A DNA stretch of 9,267 nt. Source: Planctomycetota bacterium (GTDB lineage: Bacteria > Planctomycetota > Phycisphaerae > WQYP01). The stretch spans positions 1-9,267 of the forward strand of contig JAJZCT010000092.1 of the NCBI GenBank assembly GCA_021828925.1, read 5' to 3'. The notes below the pieces were generated by a model, which was given only the letters and a program-made list of their open reading frames with translations, did not search any database and was not told the DNA's origin. This document shows positions 1 to 6,747 of this stretch, piece after piece. Positions within the stretch are counted from its first letter, which is position 1; every line of letters begins with the position of its first letter. The position numbers and the translations under genes were made by a program.

Positions 1-2566
1 TTAATTTGGAGCCATCGCGGTACAGGGCCACGGCTTTGAGGCTCAACTGCCAGCTTTCCCGATACGCTTCTTCAATATCACCGATACCCACTTCGTTGGG
101 CAGGTTGATGGTTTTGCTGATGGCACCGCTGATAAACGGCTGGGCGGCGGCCATCATGCGGATGTGGCCCATATGGTGAATAAAGCGCTTACCTTTGCGG
201 CCGCAGCGATTGGCACAATCAAAGACCGGCAGATGCTCGGGCTTAATGTGAGCCGCGCCTTCAATGGTTTGTGAACCGCAGATGATATCGCTGGCTTCGC
301 GAATCTGCCGTTTTGTAAAGCCCAGCGCCCGCAGCAGATTAAAATTGGGCTGCTGCCATTGCTGGGTGGTAAAGCCAAGGCGGGTTAAAGCCGCCTCGCC
401 GAGAGACCAGGGAGAAAAGGCGAAGGCCAGCTCGAAAACAGAAGGCAGGCATGCCTCTATTTTTGCCAGTTCTTCATCCGTGAAGCCCTTCGCCTTAAGG
501 GAGTCAATATTAATGTGCGGGGTGCCGCGCAGAGTCAATGTGCCCATGACATACGTGAGAATGTCTTTAATCTCCGCCGGCGAATAGCCCAAATTCCGCA
601 ATGCCGGCTCAATGGACTGATTGGCAATTTTAAAATAGCCGCCGCCCGCAAGTTTCTTGAATTTCACCAGGGCAAAATCAGGCTCCACGCCGGTGGTATC
701 ACAATCCATCAGCAGACCGATGGTTCCGGTGGGAGCAATGACGGTGGTCTGGGCATTGCGATAACCATATTTTTCACCAAGGGTAACAGCCCGATCCCAC
801 GCCTCACGGCAGGCCTGAAGCAATGCGGGATCAAGTGTGGAATGCGATCCGAACTGGGAGGCGTCGATTTCCACGGGTTTTACAGAAAGGCTTTCATATT
901 GGCCGGATGCGTACGCAGCGGCACGATGATTACGCATCACCCGCAGCATGTCTTCCCGATTGGGATGAAAACCGGGGAAAGCTCCGTGTTCACGCGCCAT
1001 TTCCGCGGAAATGGCGTAGGACTCCGCGGTCATCAAAGCCGTAATGGCACCGCAGATGGCTCTCGCGGCGGCACTGTCGTAGGCGATACCGGCCACCATT
1101 AACATGGTACCGATGTTGGCGTAACCAAGGCCCAGCGTGCGGTATTCGTAGCTCAAGCGGGCAATTTCCCGACTCGGATAGGCCGCCATGAGCACGGATA
1201 TTTCCAGCACAATGGTCCAGAGGCGGCAGGCGTGCTGAAATCCTTCGATGTCAAATTTGCCTGATGCGGCGTCAAAAAATTTCATGAGGTTAATCGACGC
1301 CAGATTGCACGCGGTGTTGTCGAGAAACATATATTCGCTGCAGGGATTGCTGGCATTAATGCGGCCGCTTTGCGGGCAGGTGTGCCACTGGTTGATGGTA
1401 TCATCATATTGCACACCGGGGTCCGCACAACGCCACGCGGCAAAAGCCACTTCCTGCCAGAGCTTCCGGGCTTTGAGGGTTTTGTGGACTTTTCCATCGG
1501 TGCGGCGGATGAGGTTCCAATCGGCATCTTTTTCCACCGCATCAATGAATTTATTGGATACACGAACCGAATTATTGGAGTTCTGGCCGGAAACGGTGGC
1601 ATAAGCTTCGCCGTTAAAATCATAGTCCAGTTTCAGTTTCAGATTTTTCGCCAATTCCTGCTGCTCTTTAGGCAGGTGCTTTAGTCCTTCAACCATCGCG
1701 GCAACTTTGATTTCTTCGCGGACTTTCCAGTTTACAAATTCTTCGATATCCGGATGATCGAGGTCCAGGCACACCATTTTGGCGGCCCGGCGCGTGGTTC
1801 CTCCGGATTTAATGGCTCCCGCCGCCCGATCACCAATACGCAGAAAGCTCATCAGGCCGGAAGATTTTCCTCCGCCGGAAAGCGCTTCGTTTTCACCACG
1901 CAGTTTGGAAAAATTACTGCCCGTGCCGGAGCCGTACTTAAACAACCGCGCCTCACGAACCCACAGGTCCATAATGCCGCCGTCATTAACCAGATCATCG
2001 CTGACACTCTGAATAAAGCAGGCATGCGGCTGCGGATGCGTATAAGCATCGGTAGCCTGCTCCAACTGGTGGGTCTTGGGATTGACATACCAGTGACCCT
2101 GGGAAGGCCCGGTAAGGCCATAGGCATAATGCAAACCGGTGTTAAACCATTGCGGCGAATTGGGAGCGGCTTTCTGGGTCAGCAGCATGTGGGCCAGCTC
2201 ATCATAAAAGGCCTGACCGTCCTGCTTGGAATTAAAGTAGCCGAATTCCTGGCCCCAATGCATCCAGCAGCCGGCCAGACGATGCACAACCTGCTTGACC
2301 GAGGTTTCCGGGCCATGCTTCGGTTTGCCATTGGCATCCAGCACCGGCTTGCCCTGAGCGTCGGTTTGCGGAATGCCGGCCTTGCGGAAATATTTGCTGA
2401 CCATGATGTCAGTCGCCAACTGCGACCAGTCAGCGGGAATTTCCGCATCCTTCATTTCAAAAACCACCGATCCATCAACATTGGAAATTTTGCTGGTGCG
2501 TTTTTCGAATTTGACGGTGGAGTAGATGTCCACGCCCGCCTTGGTAAACCGACGATTGATTTTCAT
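1..2566 (-). CDS. nrdJ: Adenosylcobalamin-dependent (class II) ribonucleotide reductase NrdJ, 3' end outside window
   Basis: Reduces ribonucleotides to deoxyribonucleotides in the cytoplasm, using a thiyl radical generated from adenosylcobalamin, so it needs no oxygen and no small radical subunit. The minus-strand frame is open from the ATG at 2566 to base 1: 855 codons without a stop, still reading ...LYRDGSKL at the edge. The stop and the usual C-terminal cysteine region are therefore missing from view. Visible active-site residues are Cys183 (PHACFIQ), Asn407, Cys409 and Glu411 (NPCSE), and Cys420 ([11 protein letters not shown]). The 11-residue spacing from Cys409 to Cys420 matches the radical cysteine and redox partner of Thermotoga NrdJ. 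A PTGTIG phosphate-binding motif lies at 612-617. The protein begins [11 protein letters not shown], as in long NrdJ proteins, with no N-terminal ATP-cone. An AGGAG ribosome binding site (2575-2579) sits 8 nt before the start. dcd lies upstream on the same strand, suggesting co-transcription. Confidence 0.96.
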   Translation of the reverse strand, partial: MKINRRFTKAGVDIYSTVKFEKRTSKISNVDGSVVFEMKDAEIPADWSQLATDIMVSKYFRKAGIPQTDAQGKPVLDANGKPKHGPETSVKQVVHRLAGCWMHWGQEFGYFNSKQDGQAFYDELAHMLLTQKAAPNSPQWFNTGLHYAYGLTGPSQGHWYVNPKTHQLEQATDAYTHPQPHACFIQSVSDDLVNDGGIMDLWVREARLFKYGSGTGSNFSKLRGENEALSGGGKSSGLMSFLRIGDRAAGAIKSGGTTRRAAKMVCLDLDHPDIEEFVNWKVREEIKVAAMVEGLKHLPKEQQELAKNLKLKLDYDFNGEAYATVSGQNSNNSVRVSNKFIDAVEKDADWNLIRRTDGKVHKTLKARKLWQEVAFAAWRCADPGVQYDDTINQWHTCPQSGRINASNPCSEYMFLDNTACNLASINLMKFFDAASGKFDIEGFQHACRLWTIVLEISVLMAAYPSREIARLSYEYRTLGLGYANIGTMLMVAGIAYDSAAARAICGAITALMTAESYAISAEMAREHGAFPGFHPNREDMLRVMRNHRAAAYASGQYESLSVKPVEIDASQFGSHSTLDPALLQACREAWDRAVTLGEKYGYRNAQTTVIAPTGTIGLLMDCDTTGVEPDFALVKFKKLAGGGYFKIANQSIEPALRNLGYSPAEIKDILTYVMGTLTLRGTPHINIDSLKAKGFTDEELAKIEACLPSVFELAFAFSPWSLGEAALTRLGFTTQQWQQPNFNLLRALGFTKRQIREASDIICGSQTIEGAAHIKPEHLPVFDCANRCGRKGKRFIHHMGHIRMMAAAQPFISGAISKTINLPNEVGIGDIEEAYRESWQLSLKAVALYRDGSKL

Positions 2567-2599
2567 AGCCTTAACTCCTGCTTCCGTGCGATTAAATTT

Positions 2600-2667
2600 G
2601 CCGGCGACGTCCCATCCTGCGGCGTCGCCGGCCACTCCATGAAAGCCCCGGCTTTCCGTGGCCGGCG
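2600..2667 (-). promoter_or_regulatory. Two overlapping, mutually exclusive stem-loops in the nrdJ leader
   Basis: Two perfect 10-bp inverted repeats share a strand here. Stem A pairs 2626-2635 with 2658-2667 and encloses a smaller hairpin (2641-2647 with 2650-2656). Stem B pairs 2600-2609 with 2623-2632 around a 13-nt loop. The arms overlap at 2626-2632, so one RNA molecule cannot hold both stems in full. In the direction of nrdJ transcription A forms first and B follows, ending about 20 nt before the ribosome binding site. Neither is followed by a U-tract on that strand, so neither looks like a simple terminator. I see no convincing cobalamin-riboswitch core. The structures are seen directly; a switching role is inference. 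They could instead be REP-like palindromes or an mRNA processing site. Confidence 0.55.
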
Positions 2668-2678
2668 GCATAGCCTGT

Positions 2679-2714
2679 TAAGCGGGTCGGCGCAACGTAA
2701 GGCCGAACCGCTTA
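2679..2714. other. Stem-loop directly after the dcd stop codon
   Basis: Outer arms TAAGCGG (2679-2685) and CCGCTTA (2708-2714), then one mismatched position, then inner arms TCGGC (2687-2691) and GCCGA (2702-2706), around a 10-nt loop. It begins 8 nt past the dcd stop. A T5 run (2715-2719) follows it on the plus strand, giving an intrinsic-terminator shape in that direction although no plus-strand gene ends here. In the dcd-to-nrdJ direction there is no U-tract, so readthrough into nrdJ is expected. It may protect or define a processed dcd 3' end, or block antisense transcription. Confidence 0.5.
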
Positions 2715-2722
2715 TTTTTCCG

Positions 2723-3277
2723 CTAATCAACTTTAGGCAATGTCAGCCCGGGTTGATCCTGATACTTCCCCTGTTTATCCGCGTAACTGATATTGCAAAC
2801 CTTTTCCCCGCGGAGAAAAATAATCTGAGCGATTCCCTCATTGGCGTAAATTTTTGCCGGCAGCGGGGTGGTATTGGAAATTTCAATGGTAACGCGGCCT
2901 TTCCATTCCGGTTCCAGCGGCGTGACATTGACGATAATACCGCAGCGGGCATACGTGCTTTTGCCGACACAAATGGCCAGCACATCGCGTGGAATTTCAA
3001 AATATTCCACGGTTTCACATAATGCAAAGCTGTTGGGTGGAATCAGGACGTAGCCTTCTTTGCCCGCATCCACGTCAACAAAGCTTCGGGGCGAAAAATG
3101 TTTCGGGTCGACTACTTCGGAATTCACATTGGTAAAAATCTTGAATTTTGCCCCCACCCGAACATCGTAGCCATAACTGGAAACGCCATAGCTTACGGCT
3201 CCAGCGCGTTTGATCGACTGTTCAAATGGTTCGATCTTGACGGTTGATTCAATCTGCGAGTCAGCGAGAATTGCCAT
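2723..3277 (-). CDS. dcd: dCTP deaminase
   Basis: Deaminates dCTP to dUTP, the route to dTTP in many bacteria; cytoplasmic homotrimer of the dUTPase fold. The 184-residue product matches the family length. GKSTYAR (105-111) supplies Ser107 and Arg111, with the same spacing as Ser111 and Arg115 of the E. coli enzyme, and Glu132 in VTIEISN is the expected catalytic glutamate. SSYGYDVRV (33-41), the NVTPLEPEW stretch (117-125), [11 protein letters not shown] (141-151) and the C-terminal SYAD...GKYQ segment complete the family pattern. I chose the ATG at 3277 (MAILAD) over the in-frame ATG at 3292 because homologues start this way and the intervening bases carry an AGGCAGG ribosome binding site. 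The TPLEPEW type resembles proteobacterial monofunctional deaminases; whether this one also hydrolyses dUTP cannot be told from sequence. It is followed by nrdJ 156 bp downstream and is the first gene after the predicted NrdR-controlled promoter. Confidence 0.96.
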   Translation of the reverse strand: MAILADSQIESTVKIEPFEQSIKRAGAVSYGVSSYGYDVRVGAKFKIFTNVNSEVVDPKHFSPRSFVDVDAGKEGYVLIPPNSFALCETVEYFEIPRDVLAICVGKSTYARCGIIVNVTPLEPEWKGRVTIEISNTTPLPAKIYANEGIAQIIFLRGEKVCNISYADKQGKYQDQPGLTLPKVD

Positions 3278-3294
3278 GATACCTGCCTGCATTA

Positions 3295-3309
3295 AACCGC
3301 GAAGCGGTT
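3295..3309 (-). promoter_or_regulatory. Short hairpin just upstream of the dcd ribosome binding site
   Basis: A perfect 6-bp stem, AACCGC with GCGGTT around a three-base loop, ends about 8 nt before the AGGCAGG ribosome binding site of dcd. On the plus strand it is followed closely by a T5 run (3313-3317), so it also looks like a small plus-strand terminator, but no plus-strand gene precedes it. It overlaps the stop codon of the possible leader ORF. A role in controlling dcd translation or stability is inference. Confidence 0.35.
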
Positions 3310-3400
3310 AGGTTTTTGTTAGCGTATCACAATCCCGGCTGAAACTCAAGAGAAAGGAACTTCGCCCCTGAATCATCTCAACCGAGATTGTCGGCCCCAT
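3308..3400 (-). CDS. Possible 30-codon upstream ORF in the dcd leader
   Basis: An ATG at 3400 is preceded by AAGGCGAA, an acceptable ribosome binding site, and opens a 30-residue frame beginning MGPTISVEMIQ and ending ...DTLTKT, with a TAA stop at 3310-3308. The stop lies inside the small hairpin in front of dcd. The frame lies wholly inside the predicted leader of roughly 175 nt. The peptide matches no family I recognise and has no signal or membrane segment. A frame this short can arise by chance, so translation is unproven. If real, ribosomes ending here would open the hairpin next to the dcd ribosome binding site. Confidence 0.2.
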   Translation of the reverse strand: MGPTISVEMIQGRSSFLLSFSRDCDTLTKT

Positions 3401-3460
3401 TTCGCCTTGATAAATCGTGCTTTTACGATTATTAAGAACTCAATAAGGCTCACATGGGTT

Positions 3461-3488
3461 ACTTTAACACTATATCTTGTGGTGTCAA
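3461..3488 (-). promoter_or_regulatory. Sigma-70-type promoter for dcd-nrdJ
   Basis: On the minus strand a perfect TTGACA -35 box (3483-3488) is followed after 16 bp by TAAAGT (3461-3466), a 4/6 match to the -10 consensus. Transcription would start near 3454 and give a leader of roughly 175 nt before dcd. The 16-bp spacer is exactly the first NrdR-box-like site, which is what a repressor-controlled promoter would look like. The start site is inferred from spacing only. Confidence 0.6.
3467..3482. promoter_or_regulatory. NrdR box 1 (between -35 and -10)
   Basis: The 16-mer ACACTATATCTTGTGG agrees with the known NrdR-box palindrome (ACACAATATATTGTGT type) at 13 of 16 positions by eye. NrdR is the ATP-cone/zinc-ribbon repressor of ribonucleotide reductase operons that responds to the dATP/ATP state. 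It fills the spacer of the predicted dcd-nrdJ promoter, so binding would block RNA polymerase. Confidence 0.65.
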
Positions 3489-3497
3489 TCATTTTCT

Positions 3498-3513
3498 TCA
3501 CTAAATATTGACG
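3498..3513. promoter_or_regulatory. NrdR box 2 (upstream of -35)
   Basis: The 16-mer TCACTAAATATTGACG is a weaker match than box 1 but keeps the CACTA and ATATTG core. It starts exactly 31 bp from box 1, leaving a 15-bp linker. NrdR sites typically come in pairs separated by about three helical turns with a 15-16 bp linker, so the spacing itself supports the call. It lies just upstream of the TTGACA box. Confidence 0.55.
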
Positions 3514-3519
3514 GACAGG

Positions 3520-3616
3520 TTTTCCACATCACTAACCCATTGTATCCACAATACTTGCGTTATGTAAAAAAAATTCCACCAGATGTTGTGGTGTACCAAA
3601 ATACGCCCGTGGATAA
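3520..3616. promoter_or_regulatory. Cluster of three near-consensus DnaA boxes
   Basis: Three 9-mers each differ by one base from the DnaA box TTATCCACA: TTTTCCACA (3520-3528), GTATCCACA (3542-3550) and, on the opposite strand, CGTGGATAA (3608-3616). Between them is an A-rich run (3565-3573). In E. coli, DnaA boxes upstream of nrdAB couple reductase expression to replication, and these lie immediately upstream of the predicted dcd-nrdJ promoter. An origin is less likely: no dnaA, dnaN or other origin-linked gene is in view. Confidence 0.35.
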
Positions 3617-3702
3617 CTCAAAATTCCCCATCGGAAATCACCAATTTGTCCGCTGCCGCACACAGCGTTGCTCATTACATCCGTGCAGGTACAATCCCGC
3701 AG

Positions 3703-4800
3703 ATGAAATCATCAGACCCAGCCGATATTCCATCCGCCTTGAAAAACAGTATCCATAAGCGCCTCGCCCCCTGGTTTCAACGCTGCAAAAGGCCCATGCC
3801 ATGGCGAAATACCAGCGATCCGTATGCCATCTGGCTGTCGGAAGTGATGCTCCAGCAGACGCAGGTTGCCACCGTGGAGCCTTATTATCAACGTTTTTTA
3901 CAGCACTTTCCCGATATCGACTCTCTGGCTGCGGCACCGCTGGAAGAGGTTCTGAAACTCTGGGCGGGCCTGGGTTATTACCGCAGAGCCAGAAGCCTGC
4001 ACCGGGCGGCACAATTTATCGCATCTACATATCATAGCGTGTTTCCATGCACATATGATCAGATCCTGCAACTTCCCGGTATCGGCCCCTATACCGCGGG
4101 CGCTATTGCCAGCATCGCCTTCCGTGAAGCCGTGCCGGTACTTGACGGTAATGTGATGCGGGTGCTCACACGCCTGCTGCTGATTCAGCACGACATTGCC
4201 AGGCCGCAAACCCGCAAGCTTCTGTGGAAAATCGCCGGTTCACTGGTTCCAAATAAAAATCCGGGTGATTTTAATCAAGCCATGATGGAACTCGGGGCCA
4301 CCGTCTGTACGCCAACGCGTCCGCGTTGCGAAAGCTGCCCGCTGGCAACGCTGTGCGCTGCCCGGCGCGAACATCTGCAGCACCGGTTTCCCGTCAGGCA
4401 AAGTAAATCCGCCACGCCGCGCATCAGTGTTGCCGCGGTCATTATCCGCTCACCGCAGGGCCGCCTTATGGCACGGCGAAAGCCGGGCGGGCTGTGGGAA
4501 CATCTCTGGGAATTTCCGGCATTTGAACTTGTCCGCCCCACCGCTGCGGGCGTCAGCAAACACTTCTTCGCGCTGACGGGCCTGCGCATCAAGTTAAAAC
4601 GCCATCCGGCCACGCTGGCGCATCAACTCACGCATCGGCGCATGGAGTATACGCTTTTCACGGGCCGCAGCTTAAGCGCGGCAAAGGTTGAATTGGATGC
4701 GAAAATCGCCTCTCCCTATGACGCCGTCCGCTGGATTACCGATATGACAAGCGTGCCAAAATCCCGATTGACCGAAAAAATATCGGCTCTTGCCGGGTAA
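3703..4800 (+). CDS. mutY: A/G-specific adenine DNA glycosylase MutY
   Basis: Removes adenine misincorporated opposite 8-oxoguanine, the second line of the GO repair system. The 365-residue product has the full MutY architecture. Glu47 lies in SEVMLQQTQV and catalytic Asp148 in VLDGNVMRV, after the helix-hairpin-helix motif LPGIGPYTAGA (124-134). Both residues have the same spacing as Glu37 and Asp138 of E. coli MutY. A [4Fe-4S] ligand set follows at Cys202, Cys209, Cys212 and Cys218 (C-X6-C-X2-C-X5-C). The C-terminal third (about 240-360) is the NUDIX-like domain that reads 8-oxoguanine, with GLWEHLWEFP at 263-272 and HQLTHRRM at 308-314. The frame is open back to an ATG at 3583, but I place the start at 3703 because the extra 40 residues are not family-like and run into the control region. 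The ribosome binding site is weak. It is divergent from dcd and convergent with glmS. Confidence 0.95.
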   Translation: MKSSDPADIPSALKNSIHKRLAPWFQRCKRPMPWRNTSDPYAIWLSEVMLQQTQVATVEPYYQRFLQHFPDIDSLAAAPLEEVLKLWAGLGYYRRARSLHRAAQFIASTYHSVFPCTYDQILQLPGIGPYTAGAIASIAFREAVPVLDGNVMRVLTRLLLIQHDIARPQTRKLLWKIAGSLVPNKNPGDFNQAMMELGATVCTPTRPRCESCPLATLCAARREHLQHRFPVRQSKSATPRISVAAVIIRSPQGRLMARRKPGGLWEHLWEFPAFELVRPTAAGVSKHFFALTGLRIKLKRHPATLAHQLTHRRMEYTLFTGRSLSAAKVELDAKIASPYDAVRWITDMTSVPKSRLTEKISALAG

Positions 4801-4807
4801 TTGGCTG

Positions 4808-6640
4808 TTATTCCACAGTTACGCTCTTGGCCAGATTTCTCGGTTTATCAACATTGCAGCCGCGGGCCTGCGCCGCGTGATAGGCCAGAAGCTGCAGCGG
4901 CAATACCGTCAGCAGAGGTTGCAGAGGTTCAATGGTATCCGGCACGGTAAAGACATGATCGGCGATTTTGGTGATGTGGTCATCGCCTTCACTGGCCACC
5001 GCGATAATTTTTCCGCCGCGGGCTTTCACTTCCTGAATATTGCCCAGAAGTTTTTCGTACTGGCTGCCGCGCGTGGCGATAAATACCGCCGGCATGCCGG
5101 GATTAATCAATGCGATCGGGCCGTGCTTCATTTCCGCGGCGGGCAGACCTTCCGCATGAATATAGCTTATTTCCTTAAGCTTCAAGGCGCCTTCCAGCGC
5201 TACAGGGTAATTGAACCCCCGTCCCAGAAACAACCAGTTTTCCCGTTGCACGTACTGAGTTGTCACCTGCCGGATCAGTTCGCTTTGTTCCAATATATGC
5301 CGCATCTGATCAGGGATGCGATCCAGCGCGGTTAAAAACTCCTGCAGCACGCTTTGCGACATGTACTTGCGCCGGGCAATACTTAATGCCAGGAGGACTT
5401 CAACGACAATCTGTCCGCAGAAGGCCTTGGTACTGGCCACGCCCACTTCCGGCCCCACGTGCAGATATACACCGGCATCGGTTTCACGCGCAATCGTGCT
5501 GCCGACCACATTGACCACGCCAAGGCTCAAGGCACCGCGGTCCTTGGCTTCGCGCAGAGCGGCCAGGGTATCGGCGGTTTCGCCGGATTGACTGATGGCA
5601 ATGACAATCGTGCCGTCTTCAACAATGGGATTGCGGTAACGGAATTCACTGGCGTATTCCACTTCGGTGGGAATTTTGGCCAGTTCCTCAAACAGAAATT
5701 CGCCCACCAGGCCGGCGTGCCATGCCGTGCCGCAGGCGGTGATAATAATGCGCCGCGCCCGGACAATATCCCGGCTGTATTGGGCGATGCCGCCGAGAAC
5801 CACGCGCCCCTCATGGCGATCCACGCGACCACGCAGGCAATTGGCAATGGCTTCCGGCTGCTCAAAAATTTCCTTGAGCATGAAATGTTCATAACCGCCG
5901 AGTTCAATTTGCTCCAGCGAAAACTCAACCGCGGTGACATCCTTGGTCACTGGAACATCATCAATGGTCATGGTGCGGAAGCCTTTGGGTGTGATAACCG
6001 CCATTTCATTGTCATTAAGATAAATGACCTGCGTGGTGTGCTCGACCACGGCGGCGGCGTCGGAGGCGACAATATATTCATCCTTGCCCACGCCAATGAT
6101 CAGCGGTGATCCGCGCCGGGCCACCACCAGCACATCAGGCTCCGAAGCCGCCATCACCGCCAGGCCGTAGGTGCCGCGAATTTCGTGCAGAGCCAACTGC
6201 ACCGCTTTGGCTAAATCTCCGTCATAAAAATGACCGATCAAAACCGCCAGCGATTCGGTATCCGTATCGCTGACAAAGCTGTGCCCTTTGGCGGTCAGAA
6301 ATTGCCGAATCGCGGAATAATTTTCAATAATCCCATTGTGCACAATGGCAATCTGTTTTTTGTCATCAACATGCGGATGCGCGTTGCATTCCGTTGGTGC
6401 GCCATGGGTGGCCCAGCGGGTATGCGCCATGCCGACATGGCTGGCGGGAATCGCTTTTTCATCATCGAGAATAGATTCCAAAACGCTGATCCGCCCGGCG
6501 GCTTTCCGTATGAAAAAGCCGTCTTTTCCCCCAATACATACACCGGACGAGTCGTAACCGCGATATTCCAGGCGTTTTAAGCCTTCCACAAGTACTGGCC
6601 GAACATCTTTATTTCCCACATATGCCACAATTCCGCACAT
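4808..6640 (-). CDS. glmS: Glutamine--fructose-6-phosphate aminotransferase (isomerizing)
   Basis: Makes glucosamine-6-phosphate from fructose-6-phosphate and glutamine, the entry step to UDP-GlcNAc for peptidoglycan and other envelope polymers; cytoplasmic. The 610-residue length is typical. The N-terminal glutaminase domain (about 2-220) begins MCGIVAYVG, with Cys2 as the N-terminal nucleophile, followed by LEYRGYDSSG, HTRWATHG and HNGIIENY. Two SIS sugar-phosphate isomerase domains follow; ISQSGETADT marks the first and EGLPAAEMKHGP the second. The C-terminus DKPRNLAKSVTVE carries Lys605, matching the lysine that forms the Schiff base with the sugar in E. coli. A GAGG ribosome binding site lies 9 nt before the start. 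The leader is too short for, and does not resemble, a glmS ribozyme. The stop is 7 bp from the convergent mutY stop, with no obvious terminator between them. Confidence 0.98.
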   Translation of the reverse strand: MCGIVAYVGNKDVRPVLVEGLKRLEYRGYDSSGVCIGGKDGFFIRKAAGRISVLESILDDEKAIPASHVGMAHTRWATHGAPTECNAHPHVDDKKQIAIVHNGIIENYSAIRQFLTAKGHSFVSDTDTESLAVLIGHFYDGDLAKAVQLALHEIRGTYGLAVMAASEPDVLVVARRGSPLIIGVGKDEYIVASDAAAVVEHTTQVIYLNDNEMAVITPKGFRTMTIDDVPVTKDVTAVEFSLEQIELGGYEHFMLKEIFEQPEAIANCLRGRVDRHEGRVVLGGIAQYSRDIVRARRIIITACGTAWHAGLVGEFLFEELAKIPTEVEYASEFRYRNPIVEDGTIVIAISQSGETADTLAALREAKDRGALSLGVVNVVGSTIARETDAGVYLHVGPEVGVASTKAFCGQIVVEVLLALSIARRKYMSQSVLQEFLTALDRIPDQMRHILEQSELIRQVTTQYVQRENWLFLGRGFNYPVALEGALKLKEISYIHAEGLPAAEMKHGPIALINPGMPAVFIATRGSQYEKLLGNIQEVKARGGKIIAVASEGDDHITKIADHVFTVPDTIEPLQPLLTVLPLQLLAYHAAQARGCNVDKPRNLAKSVTVE

Positions 6641-6702
6641 ACGACAATACCTCGGCCAAACAACTACATCCGGTATAGGTTATCGGAGTAACCAATGCCA
6701 TT

Positions 6703-6711
6703 ACTATAGCA
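6703..6711 (-). promoter_or_regulatory. Extended -10 promoter candidate for glmS
   Basis: In the 107-bp gap before glmS the minus strand reads TGC-TATAGT, an extended -10 element with a 5/6 hexamer. No good -35 is seen at 17 bp, which extended -10 promoters tolerate. Transcription would start near 6696 and give a leader of about 55 nt. A weak G/C stem just past the ridA stop (about 6731-6747) could end the upstream transcript. Confidence 0.35.
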
Positions 6712-6747
6712 AAGTTTACACCAACAAAGCCAACACCCCTGCGGGCG

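Noticed and set aside
2567..2722. Cobalamin riboswitch upstream of the B12-dependent nrdJ
   Set aside because: A CCGACCCGC stretch and a GCCAC element loosely recall parts of the consensus, but the conserved core order and the terminal B12-box motif are absent and the gap is short.
1754..3022. A 422-codon open frame on the plus strand
   Set aside because: It lies antisense to nrdJ and crosses the gap into dcd, both of which carry clear catalytic motifs. Its translation has no recognisable domain. It is a long shadow frame.
3520..3616. A chromosomal replication origin
   Set aside because: Three DnaA-like boxes and an A-rich run are suggestive, but no exact consensus box, no unwinding-element repeat and no dnaA, dnaN, gyrB or par genes are present.
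3583..3702. A longer MutY starting at the ATG at 3583
   Set aside because: The added 40 residues are unlike any MutY N-terminus and would be encoded by the DnaA-box region; the ATG at 3703 gives the normal length.
6641..6747. glmS ribozyme
   Set aside because: The leader is only about 55-107 nt, shows no pseudoknotted core, and already contains a plausible promoter. The ribozyme is mostly a Firmicutes feature.
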